Source: Caprimulgus europaeus (lineage: Eukaryota > Chordata > Aves > Caprimulgiformes > Caprimulgidae). Taken from it: 64,000 nt of DNA. Each line of letters starts with the position of its first letter. Within the stretch, counting starts at the first letter, position 1. Below are positions 37,355 through 47,784 of this stretch, one piece after another. The notes beneath the pieces were generated by a model. That model was not told the origin of the DNA. It worked only from the letters and a program-made list of their open reading frames with translations, and did no database searches. The stretch is from contig OU015534.1 in NCBI GenBank assembly GCA_907165065.1, positions 34,968,937 to 35,032,936 on the forward strand, given 5' to 3'. The translations under genes and the position numbers were made by a program.

Positions 37355-38078
37355 TACGATGAATTGACCTTGTCTGGCTGCCAGACCTCCTACCCAGGTG
37401 CTCTCTCACTCTCCCTCCTCAAGAGGACAGGGGAAGAACATAAGATGAAGAAGCTCATGGATCAAAAGAGAGACATCACTTATGAATTACTGTCACTGGC
37501 AAAATGGACTTCAATTGGGAAAAGTTAATTTAATTTATTACCAATTCAAAAATTAGGAAAAAAAAGGATTATGATAAATAAAAGCAAAAATTAAAAAACC
37601 CCCACCCACTTTCCAGGTTCAGCTTTATTCCTTCACTCCCCACTTCTCTACTGCCTGACACCCCCGGGTGCAGGAGGGTTGGGAATGGGAGGGTTGTGGT
37701 CTGTATACAACAGCTCCTCTCTGCCACTTCTACCTCCCAACACTCTCCCTTGCTGCAGCGTGGATACCTGCTGCACTGTCTCTCACAGGCTGGGGAGGTG
37801 TCTGTGCCCCAGCACCTCCTCCCTCACTGACCTCGATGTTGCAAGGCTGTTTCTCACTATTTTTCTCCTCAGCACTCACCACCTGTGCAGCATTTTGACC
37901 TTTCTTAAATACATTTTCACAAAGGTGCTGCCAGTGCCAGTAAAAGTCTCAGCTGTGACTGCTGTGGAGCTGACTGGGACTGACTGGGACCATCATGGGG
38001 CAGTCCCTGGAACCTTCTCACAGATTCCCTGCTGCAGCCTCTCATTTCCAAACCTTGCCACTGAGACCTGATACATCA
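37355..38078 (-). mobile_element. LTR, avian ERVL-like family, minus orientation
   Basis: Landmarks in reverse orientation: TTGTCTGGCTGCCAGACC, AGGTGCTCTCTCACTCTCCC, TCAAGAGGACAGGGGAAGAA, ATCACTTATGAATTACTGTC, TTTAATTTATTACCAATTCA, CTGACCTCGATGTTGCAAGG, and a right end AAACCTTGCCACTGAGACC then ATACATCA. This is the same broad LTR family as 17658-18415, with a better preserved left half. No internal retroviral region adjoins it. Clear flanking duplications were not found. Confidence 0.85.
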
Positions 38079-38820
38079 AGTCAGGTACTACTGGTTTTTT
38101 TCTACTTTTAATTTTAGCAGGATTGCTCAGATCAGATTTTTTATTGCTTTTGTTGGTAGCAGAAAATTAGTAATATTGTAATATTATTGCATTATGAACC
38201 TAATTTCCCTAATCACCTTTGTACAGAATAATTCAAAGGCAATGCATTTATAACTGTAGCCTCTAGCAGTATAGACACTTATAACAATTACACCTGCACC
38301 TGGTCAGGCCAATAGTCCTGAGGCTTTCAGAGCTCAGTTTTTTCCCCATATTAAAAACTATAAAATAGTACTTTGAATTTAATTACATTTCCCCATACTT
38401 ACAAAAAGCATGGCCACAATCTTGTTAACATCTGAAATGTGTATAATAGAGAGTACTATTTGCTAAAGTTCTCAGTGGCTCTTTATTTTTATGTCCAGCA
38501 CCTTCTAATTCTCTCCTTCCCAGTCTGTCATGAACTTAAGTTGTTATATTGAGCAGCAGTAAAAACCAGTAAACAGACTTCGAGACTTGTAAAATACCTA
38601 GATCCAATTATTTATTTCAAAATTGTTTCAAAATATGATGCAATCAGGCAATTCAACAGCACATATTAAACAGAAAGCATAACAAAAACATAGTAGAAAT
38701 TGTTAACACAGTAAAAAACTATAGCAACAGTAAGTCAAATACGTAAATCTCTGTAGTACTATTATTTTCGGATCAACTGGTACTAAATAAAGTAAAGGCA
38801 CTTCTGTTGTTCCATCACAT
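38079..38820. other. unique AT-rich DNA
   Basis: No feature recognised. Confidence 0.55.
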
Positions 38821-38913
38821 TCCCAGAGATGGAGGTGAGGGTGACCAGCCTTTAGTTTCCTGTACCCACCTTCTTGAGCTTCTTGAAGATAGAGGTGACA
38901 TTTGCTTTCTTCC
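38821..38913 (-). mobile_element. isolated internal CR1 fragment (RT region)
   Basis: TGGAGGTGAGGGTGACCAGC, CTTTAGTTTCCTGTACCCAC, CTTCTTGAGCTTCTTGAAGA and TAGAGGTGACATTTGC are the reverse of the CR1 segment encoding NVTSIFKKLKK...NYRPVSLTS. It is only about 93 bases, with neither 3' tail nor neighbouring CR1 sequence. Confidence 0.75.
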
Positions 38914-39055
38914 TTTGAAACATATACAGTGAAGTATTATGTTGAAGATATGAACAGAAATTGCATCCTAAAATTTATAGTTTTCTCTTACAGAACAGAG
39001 GTGAAGATAGGTTTCTATCTGCCCTACTGTAAATTTGGAGGAGTGTGTTTAATTT

Positions 39056-39096
39056 AAAACAAACAAACAAAAACAAACAAACAAACAAACAAAACC
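39056..39096. repeat. (AAAC)n microsatellite
   Basis: About nine AAAC units with one AAAAAC interruption. Confidence 0.94.
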
Positions 39097-41077
39097 CCAA
39101 ACCCACCACTCATTTTATCTGCATGGTTTTAGCAGTAGGGTTCGGTCCTAGTGTTTCTGTTGTTGTTGCTGCTGTTGTTCCTTTCATACTGTATAGTTTC
39201 AAAAGGTGATTCTGCATAGCAGTCCTTAATCTGCAGGTAATTTTTAGCACTTATGGTTAATTAACCAAGCAGTGTGTTATCCAGACGTTATAGTTACACA
39301 CCTCAAACTCTCACTCTAAAAATCCTGTCCCCCTGAGGGACAGGAAAAGTCACTACTACCTCGGGAAAGAATGGCCTTCCATTTTCCTTTGCTTTATCTA
39401 GTTTCATCTACATTCCATGCCACTAGTGGGAGAGAGAAAATACAACTGCAGTGTGTCAAGGCATGCACACATGTGCTGTGAAAACACATACAGCATTTAT
39501 AATGTAAGCACTGCACAGGTATATTACATGAGTGTACTCATATTCTTGGTATAATACACTGGTTTTATTTTAAAGAAATACTAGTGTGACTGCATGCTGT
39601 ATTTAGTATTATTAGTATCACGTTTTACTAATCTGAGAGATTTAGTTACTATATTTGGTTAGGTCTCAGAATCAATTAAGTGTCAAAACTGTTATCAACC
39701 TTACAAGCATATCCAAACCCTGAGAATTACAAATGGCTAATTAAATCCTCAGAAACTTAGAAATATGAAGATTTAAGTGATGCAAATTTCATACAGTAGC
39801 ATTGAAAACCTACTCAGTATGTAAACAAGAGAAACTATGGATGTTTTTAGCCTCAGAGTTATTTCACTATAGAGACATTGCATATTGACAAATCTGTTTG
39901 AATCACAAATATCTCAGAACAGGTTTTCCAGGAAACACTACATCTATCGGGTTCTCCTGGTGTTGTTAAGCATTGAAACCCAGTTATTTCCTGCCACCTT
40001 GGCTCTATCAACACAAACATGCCTTTTGGATCTCAAATTCATACTTAGATTTGTTTTCAACACAAAATAATCAACAATGTGAATGTTAATATAATCTATC
40101 CACATAGAATCTCTTCCATGCTAGCCACAAATTCTATGCTTAGTTCATGTCATACAAGTATATCAAGCCATCTAATAAAAATAATCCACAGTTTTAATAG
40201 TCCATTAATTTTCCAAACCAACCCACACAATATGATCTGATACCATTTTTACTCTTTCTTTATGAAAATCATCCTTCCTTGCTTTGATTACCTGTTTTTG
40301 GCTTTGGAGTCTTATTTAGATTGCATTCACTACTGATGAACTGATGTGAGACAGCACTCCTTGCTCTAGCCAGACACTTCAGAAAGTTTAGGAGGACTGA
40401 AAATTCCCCTAATAATCTCAAATTGAATTATATTTCTTGTAATGATAAATTAATGATTAGCTACTGATTATTTTAACATACTTCTTTAAATTATTATTGT
40501 CACAGACTTCTTTAAAGACTGAGACATTAAAAATTCATCTGTGGAAACAAGAAAATCTGAAAACAAAATAACACTGGCATTTTTAGGTCCTAACTTAAAT
40601 AGATAGGTAAGGACAAAATAGATATAAGGACACTTACTAAAGAAATAATCAAAATTTTGGAAAAAGAATTCTGGAAAATAAGATGATAGTTTAGGTTATT
40701 TAGCTAACATTACTCTCTCCTGGCTCCAACTTCTTTGTTAACATAGCATAATTTAGATGTTTCTGTTCAGAACTGAATCCCAACTATTTTTATATTCACT
40801 AGAGAGTAGAAGGAGTTTCAGGATTCTACTTTCAAGGCACAGTCAAAAGTGATGGGACATAATTTAAGTTGAAAGATGCAATATATGTTGAGGCATACAC
40901 ATGTATTAAGTGTTCTGTGGAGACCTGGCTGACATCTGCTTCAAATTTTTGGCTTGAGCTGGGTGAAAGTGTTTGGCACTGGAATTGCATGCAATACTTA
41001 CAGTACTGAGTAAAGCACATAAGTAATCACGGAAGGTTTTCAAGACTAGTCTACAAATTCCTGTGCAAACAGGTTTG
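39097..41077. other. unique AT-rich DNA
   Basis: A short (TTG)n/(CTG) run lies at about 39158-39178. No transposon or gene recognised. Confidence 0.55.
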
Positions 41078-41150
41078 ACCTCATCACTGACCCTGCTTTG
41101 ATCCAGAGTTTGGACTAGATAACTCCTGAGGTCCCATCCTATGATTCATA
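41078..41150 (+). mobile_element. CR1 LINE 3' terminus, short copy
   Basis: TTTGGACTAGATAACTCCTG, AGGTCCCATCCTATGATTCA matches the terminal CR1 sequence in plus orientation. Only about 70 bases remain. Confidence 0.75.
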
Positions 41151-41243
41151 TCAGTTTATAGCAGACTGCTTTGCTCGTATTCTCTGCCCTGAAAGGTGAC
41201 AATGACCTGTTTTCTGCAGTCCTGTTATGTGCCATTCTTGGTC

Positions 41244-41708
41244 CTGCTTGACTTCCTGATCTCCTTCTATGACAAGGTGACCTGCTTAGTGGATGAAAGA
41301 AAGGCTGTGGATGTTGCCTACCTGGACTTCAGTAATGCCTTTAACACTGTTTCCCACAACACTCTCCTGAAGAAACTGTCTGCTCATGGCTTGGGTGGGT
41401 GTAGTCCTTGCTGGGTGGAAAACGGGCTGGATGGCTGCACCCAAAGGGTTGTGGTCAAAAGAGCTAAATCCAGCTGGCAGCTTGTGACAAGTGGTGTTCC
41501 CCAGGGCTCAGTACTGGGGCCAGCTCTGTTTAGTATCTTTATCAGTGATCTGGATGAGGGGATCGAGTGCACTCTCAGTAAGTTTGCAGACAATACCAAG
41601 TTGGGTGGAAGTGTTGATTTGCTGGAGGGCAGGATGGATCTACAGAGGGAGCTGGACAAGTTGGATTGGTGGGACGAGGCCAGCTGTAGGAGGTTCAACA
41701 AGGCTTAG
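41244..41708 (+). pseudogene. CR1 ORF2 reverse transcriptase relic (motifs A-C)
   Basis: The frame reads [20 protein letters not shown], then motif A as [15 protein letters not shown] (the usual family form is YLDFSKAFDTVSHN), motif B as [14 protein letters not shown], and motif C as FADNT, where the family has FADDT. The second motif C aspartate, needed for catalysis, is therefore asparagine. About 155 of the 170 codons of the open frame 41196-41708 are CR1-derived. It is a fragment and cannot produce a working enzyme. Confidence 0.92.
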
Positions 41709-41976
41709 TGCTGGGTCCTGCACTTGGGTCACAACAAACCCATGCAGCGCTACAGGCTTGGGGAAGAGTGGCTGGAGAGCTGCCTGGTGGAAAAAGACCT
41801 GGGGGTGCTAACTGACAGCCAACTGAACATGAGCCACTAGTGTGACCAGGTGACCAAGAAAGCAAATAGCATCCTGGCTTGTATCAGCAATAATGTGGCC
41901 AGCAGGACTGGGGAAGTGATCGTCCCCCTGTACCTGGCACTGGTCAGGTACACATTGAATAGTGTTCAGTTTTTGT
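41244..41976 (+). mobile_element. CR1 LINE fragment, RT domain without 3' end
   Basis: Contiguous CR1 ORF2 sequence from just upstream of RT motif A (TCTCCTTCTATGACAAGGTG) to GTCAGGTACACATTGAATAG. Both ends are missing. The first part stays open to a stop at 41706, and further stops follow. It is GC-richer and better preserved than most CR1 in this window, which suggests it is relatively young or the subfamily is GC-rich. Confidence 0.94.
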
Positions 41977-43466
41977 GATCTTTAAGGACAAGAACCAACA
42001 TAAGGAGATTTATTGTATGCATTCTAAACTAACCTTTCTGAGATTTATATTGATATATTCATTAATCATTATTTCAGGATGACACTGAAGTAAATTTGAA
42101 TAACTCAAATAAAAAATCATCTAAAATTTACTATCTTAGGTGCTTAATACGCTCAGCTCTAATTGTCTTGTATTCGACTTTTTGAAACAATGTCAAAACA
42201 GTGTTGTACTATGCTATATTAAATGATTAATCTGTGAAGACTGAATCACAAACTAATCACTAAATATTGGCTTAAATATTCTATTTCAAAGTTATTTAGA
42301 TAGATCATAAACAATAATAAGGAAAGCAAAAAACATCCAAAATAATATATAAGAATCATAACTGAAAAAAAACCTTTTGACAACACACTTTCTGTAAAAA
42401 AATTTTGGCATTTCCATTTTTAGACTCAAGATTTTTTTAAAAAAATATTATTATACATGTCTTTCCTCAGAAGTGGAACTACAGGGGAGAAAAATAATAT
42501 ACTTTTTTTTCAGAATATTAGGAAAAGCATTCAATTTCCATATGGGAAAAGACTGGATATTTTATTCTTAGAGGCAACGTTTCAGTCAGACATTCACCTA
42601 AAGTAGACCAGCATGTGTTGGTGTCAATGAAGTTACATAAATCCCTCTTCTAAAGTATCTGAACACTTAAAAAGAAAGAAATCTGCAAGCTTTCATTCAG
42701 GAATTCTGAATATGATAAAACATCAACATAATGCAGAGGGTCAGCATTCTGGGTAATATTTTGCAGACTAAATGTATGTGCATATCACCAAAAAAAATAT
42801 TAGGCTGTTCTTCAGTGTTCTAATGAGTGGATGTTTTTTTTTTTTCCTTCAGTTTTCACATCAGTGACTTTCTGCATAATTGAGATATTGAAATGTATTT
42901 AGGAAAGGCACAAAGAGTCATGATAATTTTATTCTGTCAAGGCTAAAGAAATCCTGACTGAGCTCTTCCAAATGAATTGCAAAGCAGCTCACTGAAACTC
43001 TACTTCTATGCCTGAGTGCTCCCTGTAAGAGTGGAAGGCGACGCGTGAGTATAGAGGCAGGCAGCAGAGAGACAGACAGACGGCCTTGCAACGGGATAGC
43101 TGGTTATGTTATCCTCCCCAGTTCATTTACAGTGTTCACTAGGGAAAGTAGACAAAATGATACATCTTTAATGGATCCATAATCTAGAAATCTGCATCAT
43201 GTGTCTTTTAAGTTTTAAGTGTTTAATTATCCATCATTTGTTACAAATGGAAAAAAAATGTAGTTTCAGGAACAATGCTCTTTCTTTGTGTTTATGTATT
43301 TTTTCCCTTAAAGTAACATGATGAGTACCGAATGGATTCGTACATTACTCGAGAAAGGAAAGTCAAAAGGAATGAGATAAAATCACCATTATCTATTCCA
43401 TTATCTATTTTTTTTAAATTATGTATTTTCCTGCCTCTGAGAATGTTCTTGAATGTCCTTCACTGA
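41977..43466. other. unique AT-rich DNA
   Basis: Poly(T) lies at about 42836-42845. At 43037-43052 a CpG-bearing GGCGACGCGTGAGTAT has the form of a splice donor (GTGAGTAT) but no exon partner is visible. No other feature. Confidence 0.5.
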
Positions 43467-43479
43467 GCAGTAGGTGGCA
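43467..43479 (+). promoter_or_regulatory. CTCF-like motif candidate, plus orientation
   Basis: GCAGTAGGTGGCA agrees with the CCASYAGRKGGCR core at 12 of 13 positions by my count. Unique flanks. With the minus-oriented match at 35196 the pair points away from each other. Confidence 0.35.
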
Positions 43480-44299
43480 TTGCTGAAACAGAAACATAAC
43501 CATCCACTGTTTACCAAAAAAGTGTACACATATGGTATGAATATCAGCATAAAACATCCTTTTTTGTTATGCTAATATAGGAGAAAGAACACCCACCCTG
43601 AAAAGTTGTGCTCACTTACTTGTCAGTCAATGGTAATAATTATGCTGTGCTCATAGGCTAAGAGATTTTATTATATTGCATCAAACTTTTCAGTTCTTTG
43701 TCTGCTGCTGGAGCTTTCTGGCTTCCATTTCCTTTCATATGTGTAGACAACATATTATCAAGTCAAAATCTGAAGACTTCATATGGTGAAAAGAATTATG
43801 AAAAGACTTTCAAAACCCTAGTTTTAGTGCTCTTCTATGTTGTAATTATCATCAGTTCTAAAAATGGTCTTGTGACTTAAGATCAGGAATACTTTTTATG
43901 ATGAGATAACTCTGTTTTTGTAACAGAGTGTTTCATTTACATAGCTTACACTATTTCACCATTTTGGTGCCTAGGGAAGTTAGTTGGATACTCTATAATT
44001 ACCTGTCATCTGACATTCTGCTGCAAGCAAAGCCCTTACTAAATTGCTCTGTTTAAAATACCCCACCCCATTCCCAAATCAAAATTGTTAACTAGGTGTG
44101 AACTCACCTTTAAGTGACTTTCTGTTTTTTGATTGCATTAGAGCAATTGAATCAGCTAGGGTGAATAGCACTTCAGTTAGCACACTGACAAACAGAGGCT
44201 GAACCTTTTGATATCCTTGGACAACATTAAACACCTGCCTCCTTGAGAAGAGGGCTGACCTAAGTCCAGTGAAAAAGATTCTATGAATATTCCTGGGAG
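43480..44299. other. unique AT-rich DNA
   Basis: No feature recognised. Short frames have no motif. Confidence 0.55.
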
Positions 44300-44764
44300 G
44301 AATACAGAGAAATTGCCCCAGTGGCCAGGGACCAGGTTAGGAAAGCCAAGGCCCTGACAGAATTAAATTTGGCCAGAGATGTCAAGGGAAAAAAAAGCTT
44401 CTACAGGTGTGTCAGGAAGAAAAGGAAAACTGGGGAAAATGTGGGCCCTCTCCGGAAGGTGACAGGAGACCAGGACACTGAGAATGACTTTTCTGCCTCA
44501 GTCTTCACTGGCAAGGGCTCGTGCCACACTGCCCAAGTCCTAGAAAGCAAAGGAAGGGCCTGAGAGAATGAAGAAGTGCCCACTGTAGGAGGAGATGAAG
44601 TTCAAGACTACCTAAAGAACCTGAAGGTACACAAGTCCATGGGACCTGATGAGATATATCCACAGGTCCTGAGGGAACTGGCAGATGAAGTTGTGAAGTC
44701 ATTATCCATCATATTTGAGAAGTCCTGGCAGGTCCCTTCCAGCCCAGACCATTCTATAATTCTA
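44300..44764 (+). mobile_element. CR1 LINE, internally deleted linker-to-tail copy
   Basis: ACCAGGTTAGGAAAGCCAAG, AAATTTGGCCAGAGATGTCA, AAGCTTCTACAGGTGTGTCA and CATGGGACCTGATGAGATAT are the CR1 linker and start of RT ([29 protein letters not shown]). At about 44732 it passes straight into the last bases of the element, GGTCCCTTCCAGCCCAGACC and ATTCTATAATTCTA. About 2 kb covering most of RT and the C-terminus is absent, while both sides are well preserved. Confidence 0.92.
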
Positions 44765-45864
44765 CAGATAGGAGAGGGAGACCATTCCACAAAGACATCA
44801 ATTGATAACTGTCCTGTGTTTTTTACCTATTGGCTGCCTTTTTTGTTATAGGAAGGAAGGGTTAAGCTTTGTTGTTTTCAGCCTTTTTATTCAATTCCTG
44901 TGAATTGGGAATGTTTGTTCATCAGGACAATTTTGAAAATACAGTTTTGTTTGCATGGATTTCCGGATAAAGGCTCCAAGCAGATTTATTTTTAGGTTGT
45001 TTCAGGTAACCCAGCATTTCAATGGCAGAAACACTCAACAGAGATATTGAATTCATAACTGGTAATTGTAACAACTGTGAAGAATAATTAGTACTTTTGG
45101 CTATCAAAATTTGAGTTCACTCTAAAATTTAATTCAGCCATAACAGAGTATTTACACCTCTTTTTCTCCTCTTATAGACCAAGACCAAGAAAGAATCTCA
45201 CTAAACAAAACACAGGTACCACTATTTATTTGTAAGACATGTGACAGTTAAGCTGTTAAAGAAAAGTCATGGTACAGAAATTAATGTATATATTGGTAGC
45301 AATTCTTAATTTACATTTTCAAATAAAAAATGAAAACTAACTTTGTATGATAATGAACAGAACTATGAAATGAAGTTCTTGAAAACAAAGGCATATGTAT
45401 CATGTAACATATTGAGACTAAAAAACAGCAGCAAAAGTGTGTGGATTTATTCTGAACACATAATATATTCTGTGCTGCATGTGGCAATGAAATTAATGAA
45501 AGAAATCTACTAACAACATCCTATGAGTACCTCATTTTCCTGAACATGAATTTTGAAATATGACTTGGTTACCTGAATTCTTCAGCTTCTCTTCTGAAAC
45601 TGAAGCATAAGGTGTGGAAAACAGAAACAGAAGCCAAACTGGAAACTCCTACATACGATGTTTGAGCTCCCTCAAAAAAGTAATACTATTGTACCGTATA
45701 AACAGTAGAAATTTCTCAGGGATACATCACCTTTATGTTTGGTAGGGAAACATACTGTAAATTTTGTGGCTTAGACTGTATTAATTTTCAAAAGAAGAAA
45801 TCAAACCTGCAAATACATTTTCTCTCTCTTGTATTTTTTGGCTGTTACATTAGAATATCATGTA
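44765..45864. other. unique AT-rich DNA
   Basis: No feature recognised. Confidence 0.55.
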
Positions 45865-46137
45865 ATAGAATCATAGAATGATCTGAGTTGGAAGGGATCT
45901 TTAAGGTCATTTGGTCTAACCTCCCTGTAGTAAGCAGGGACATCTTCAACCAGATCAGGTTGCTCACAGCCCCATCCAACTTAATCTTGAATGTTTTCTG
46001 GAATGGGGCTTCTACCACCTCTCTGGACAACCTGTGCCAGTGCTTTACCACCTTAATAGTAAAAAATTTCTTCTTTACTTTTAGTCCAAATCTACTCTCT
46101 TTTAGTTTAAAAGAATTTTCCCTTGTCCTATCAACAT
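45865..46137 (-). mobile_element. CR1 LINE 3' fragment
   Basis: ATAGAATCATAGAATGATCT, GTTGGAAGGGATCTTTAAGG, ACCAGATCAGGTTGCTCACA, GGAATGGGGCTTCTACCACC and TTTTCCCTTGTCCTATCAAC. Reversed CR1 3' end with the two ATTCTATG tail units kept. Most similar in layout to 4117-4380. Confidence 0.94.
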
Positions 46138-46579
46138 GGAGAGAGTAGAGTATTTGTATCCTGGTACTGAAACAAGATCTTTGCAGATTACTTACAGTGA
46201 AATCTAAAAGAGTAAGGGAAGTGGAGGTAAAATTCTGTACTGTTATAATTTCTTTAGTTGTACTCTTTTTATAAAGTTTCTCTGACCAAAATGGATTTTT
46301 GATTTAAGGTAATTTAGCTAGAAGAAAATGATAACTGCTTTAAAGTACAACCTCGGGTTTTAATCTGTAACCAAACAAAATGTCCAGACTAAATTGACTT
46401 GTTGCATTCAAATCTTCAAAATATCCTGAGGTTCTAGTAAGTAAAACACTTGGAGATTACGGTAGTCCATACAAGAGGTTGTAAGAACAAAACTGCCATA
46501 AAACAAAACTTCTTAAAATTAAGCAGGCAGAGGCAGAAGCAGTTCTTATATTAATCTTGGTGTTTATTGTTAGTGTGCC
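46138..46579. other. unique AT-rich DNA
   Basis: No feature recognised between two minus-strand CR1 pieces. Confidence 0.55.
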
Positions 46580-46672
46580 TTAGAATACTAGAAAAATTCA
46601 GGTTGGAAAGGACTTTTGGAGGTCATGTAGCCCAGATTCCTGCTCAAAGCAGAACTAACTCCATAGAGTGTG
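46580..46672 (-). mobile_element. CR1 LINE 3' terminus, short old copy
   Basis: TTAGAATACTAGAAAAATTC, AGGTTGGAAAGGACTTTTGG, AGGTCATGTAGCCCAGATTC and CTGCTCAAAGCAGAACTAAC match the reversed CR1 3' end. Short and diverged. Confidence 0.8.
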
Positions 46673-47174
46673 AAGCATTGCTCCACAAAAATGATATATG
46701 TCTCTTCTGTAGCAGTTACACTTCAACATGAAAAGATGTTGAGCTGTATAAAACCTTTAAATTCAGTAGTATTTCAAAAGCCTACAGTTTAAAAATACCA
46801 TAGGTCATATCCTTTGCCTCTATATTATTCTATACCAAATATGCTCATTTTGCCAATGTATGCTCTGAAATTCGCCTTCAGTTCCTAAAGGTGTTTTTCC
46901 TTTTTTATGCAATATTATGAATAACAAATATCCTACAGGCAAAGACATGAATTCAGTTACATTACCTCAACACAAGTGCACTGTTACTGAGTACCAAGTA
47001 AAGGTATGCCAGAAAATATTAAGATGTGTTCTCTAGGGAAATAAAATATAGTAGACCCAATCTTAATAGCCACTGGTTTATTTGGAAGTCTGTGTAGGAT
47101 ATGATTTTCACTGTTTTAGCCACATGCCTGAAGGATACTGGATTAAAGCAAGTGAAATAATTGTAGTTTATTAC
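46673..47174. other. unique AT-rich DNA
   Basis: No feature recognised. Confidence 0.55.
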
Positions 47175-47784
47175 TGTGGTGGTTTCAGCCTTTTGGTTTG
47201 CAGACAAACAGCCTACTCTCTCACCCTTCCCTCCCACTCCTCCCCCTCCAGGGAGTAGAGGAGATAATTGGAAAGAAAAGGACAAGGAGACTTACAGATT
47301 GAGATAAAAACTATTTATCAATTTAAAAAAAAGTTAGTGATAACAACTGTAATAACAGAATATACCAATGAGTGCTGCCCGGGGCCGTTGCTCACCACCC
47401 GCTGACCGATGCCCAGCCTGTCCCAGCCAGCGATCCCAGAGCACAGACAGTCCCCAAACCCCGGGAGAGTGAGCCCGAGTGATTCCCAGCAGAATACCCC
47501 AGTTTTCCAGCCAGCCCTGGTTAATACACTGACCATGACGTGATATGCTCTGGAATATTTCATTGGCACATCCCAGTGCCAGTTTGGGGTTTGCTATTCA
47601 CTGCACTTCCCCCTCCCTGTCCTAATGCAGCTGTGACCCAGCCAAACACGGTGGCCTTGAGCTCCAGCAGCAGCTCACAACACCAGCACTGTTATCAACG
47701 TTCTTCTCACAATAAGTGTGAACTGAAACACTGCAACTAAAATATTAAAAAGAAAATTAACTCTATCTTAGAAAAACCAGGACA
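47175..47784 (-). mobile_element. LTR, avian ERVL-like family, minus orientation, both ends present
   Basis: Left end TGTGGTGGTTTCAGCC, then CTGCCCGGGGCCGTTGCTCA, CCCAGCCTGTCCCAGCCAGC, ACCATGACGTGATATGCTCT, ATAAGTGTGAACTGAAACAC and right end CTTAGAAAAACCAGGACA. In reverse this starts TGTCCTGGTTTTTC and ends in CA, the same family as the plus-strand LTR at 25106 but better preserved. No internal retroviral region adjoins it and I did not find a clean flanking duplication. Confidence 0.88.
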
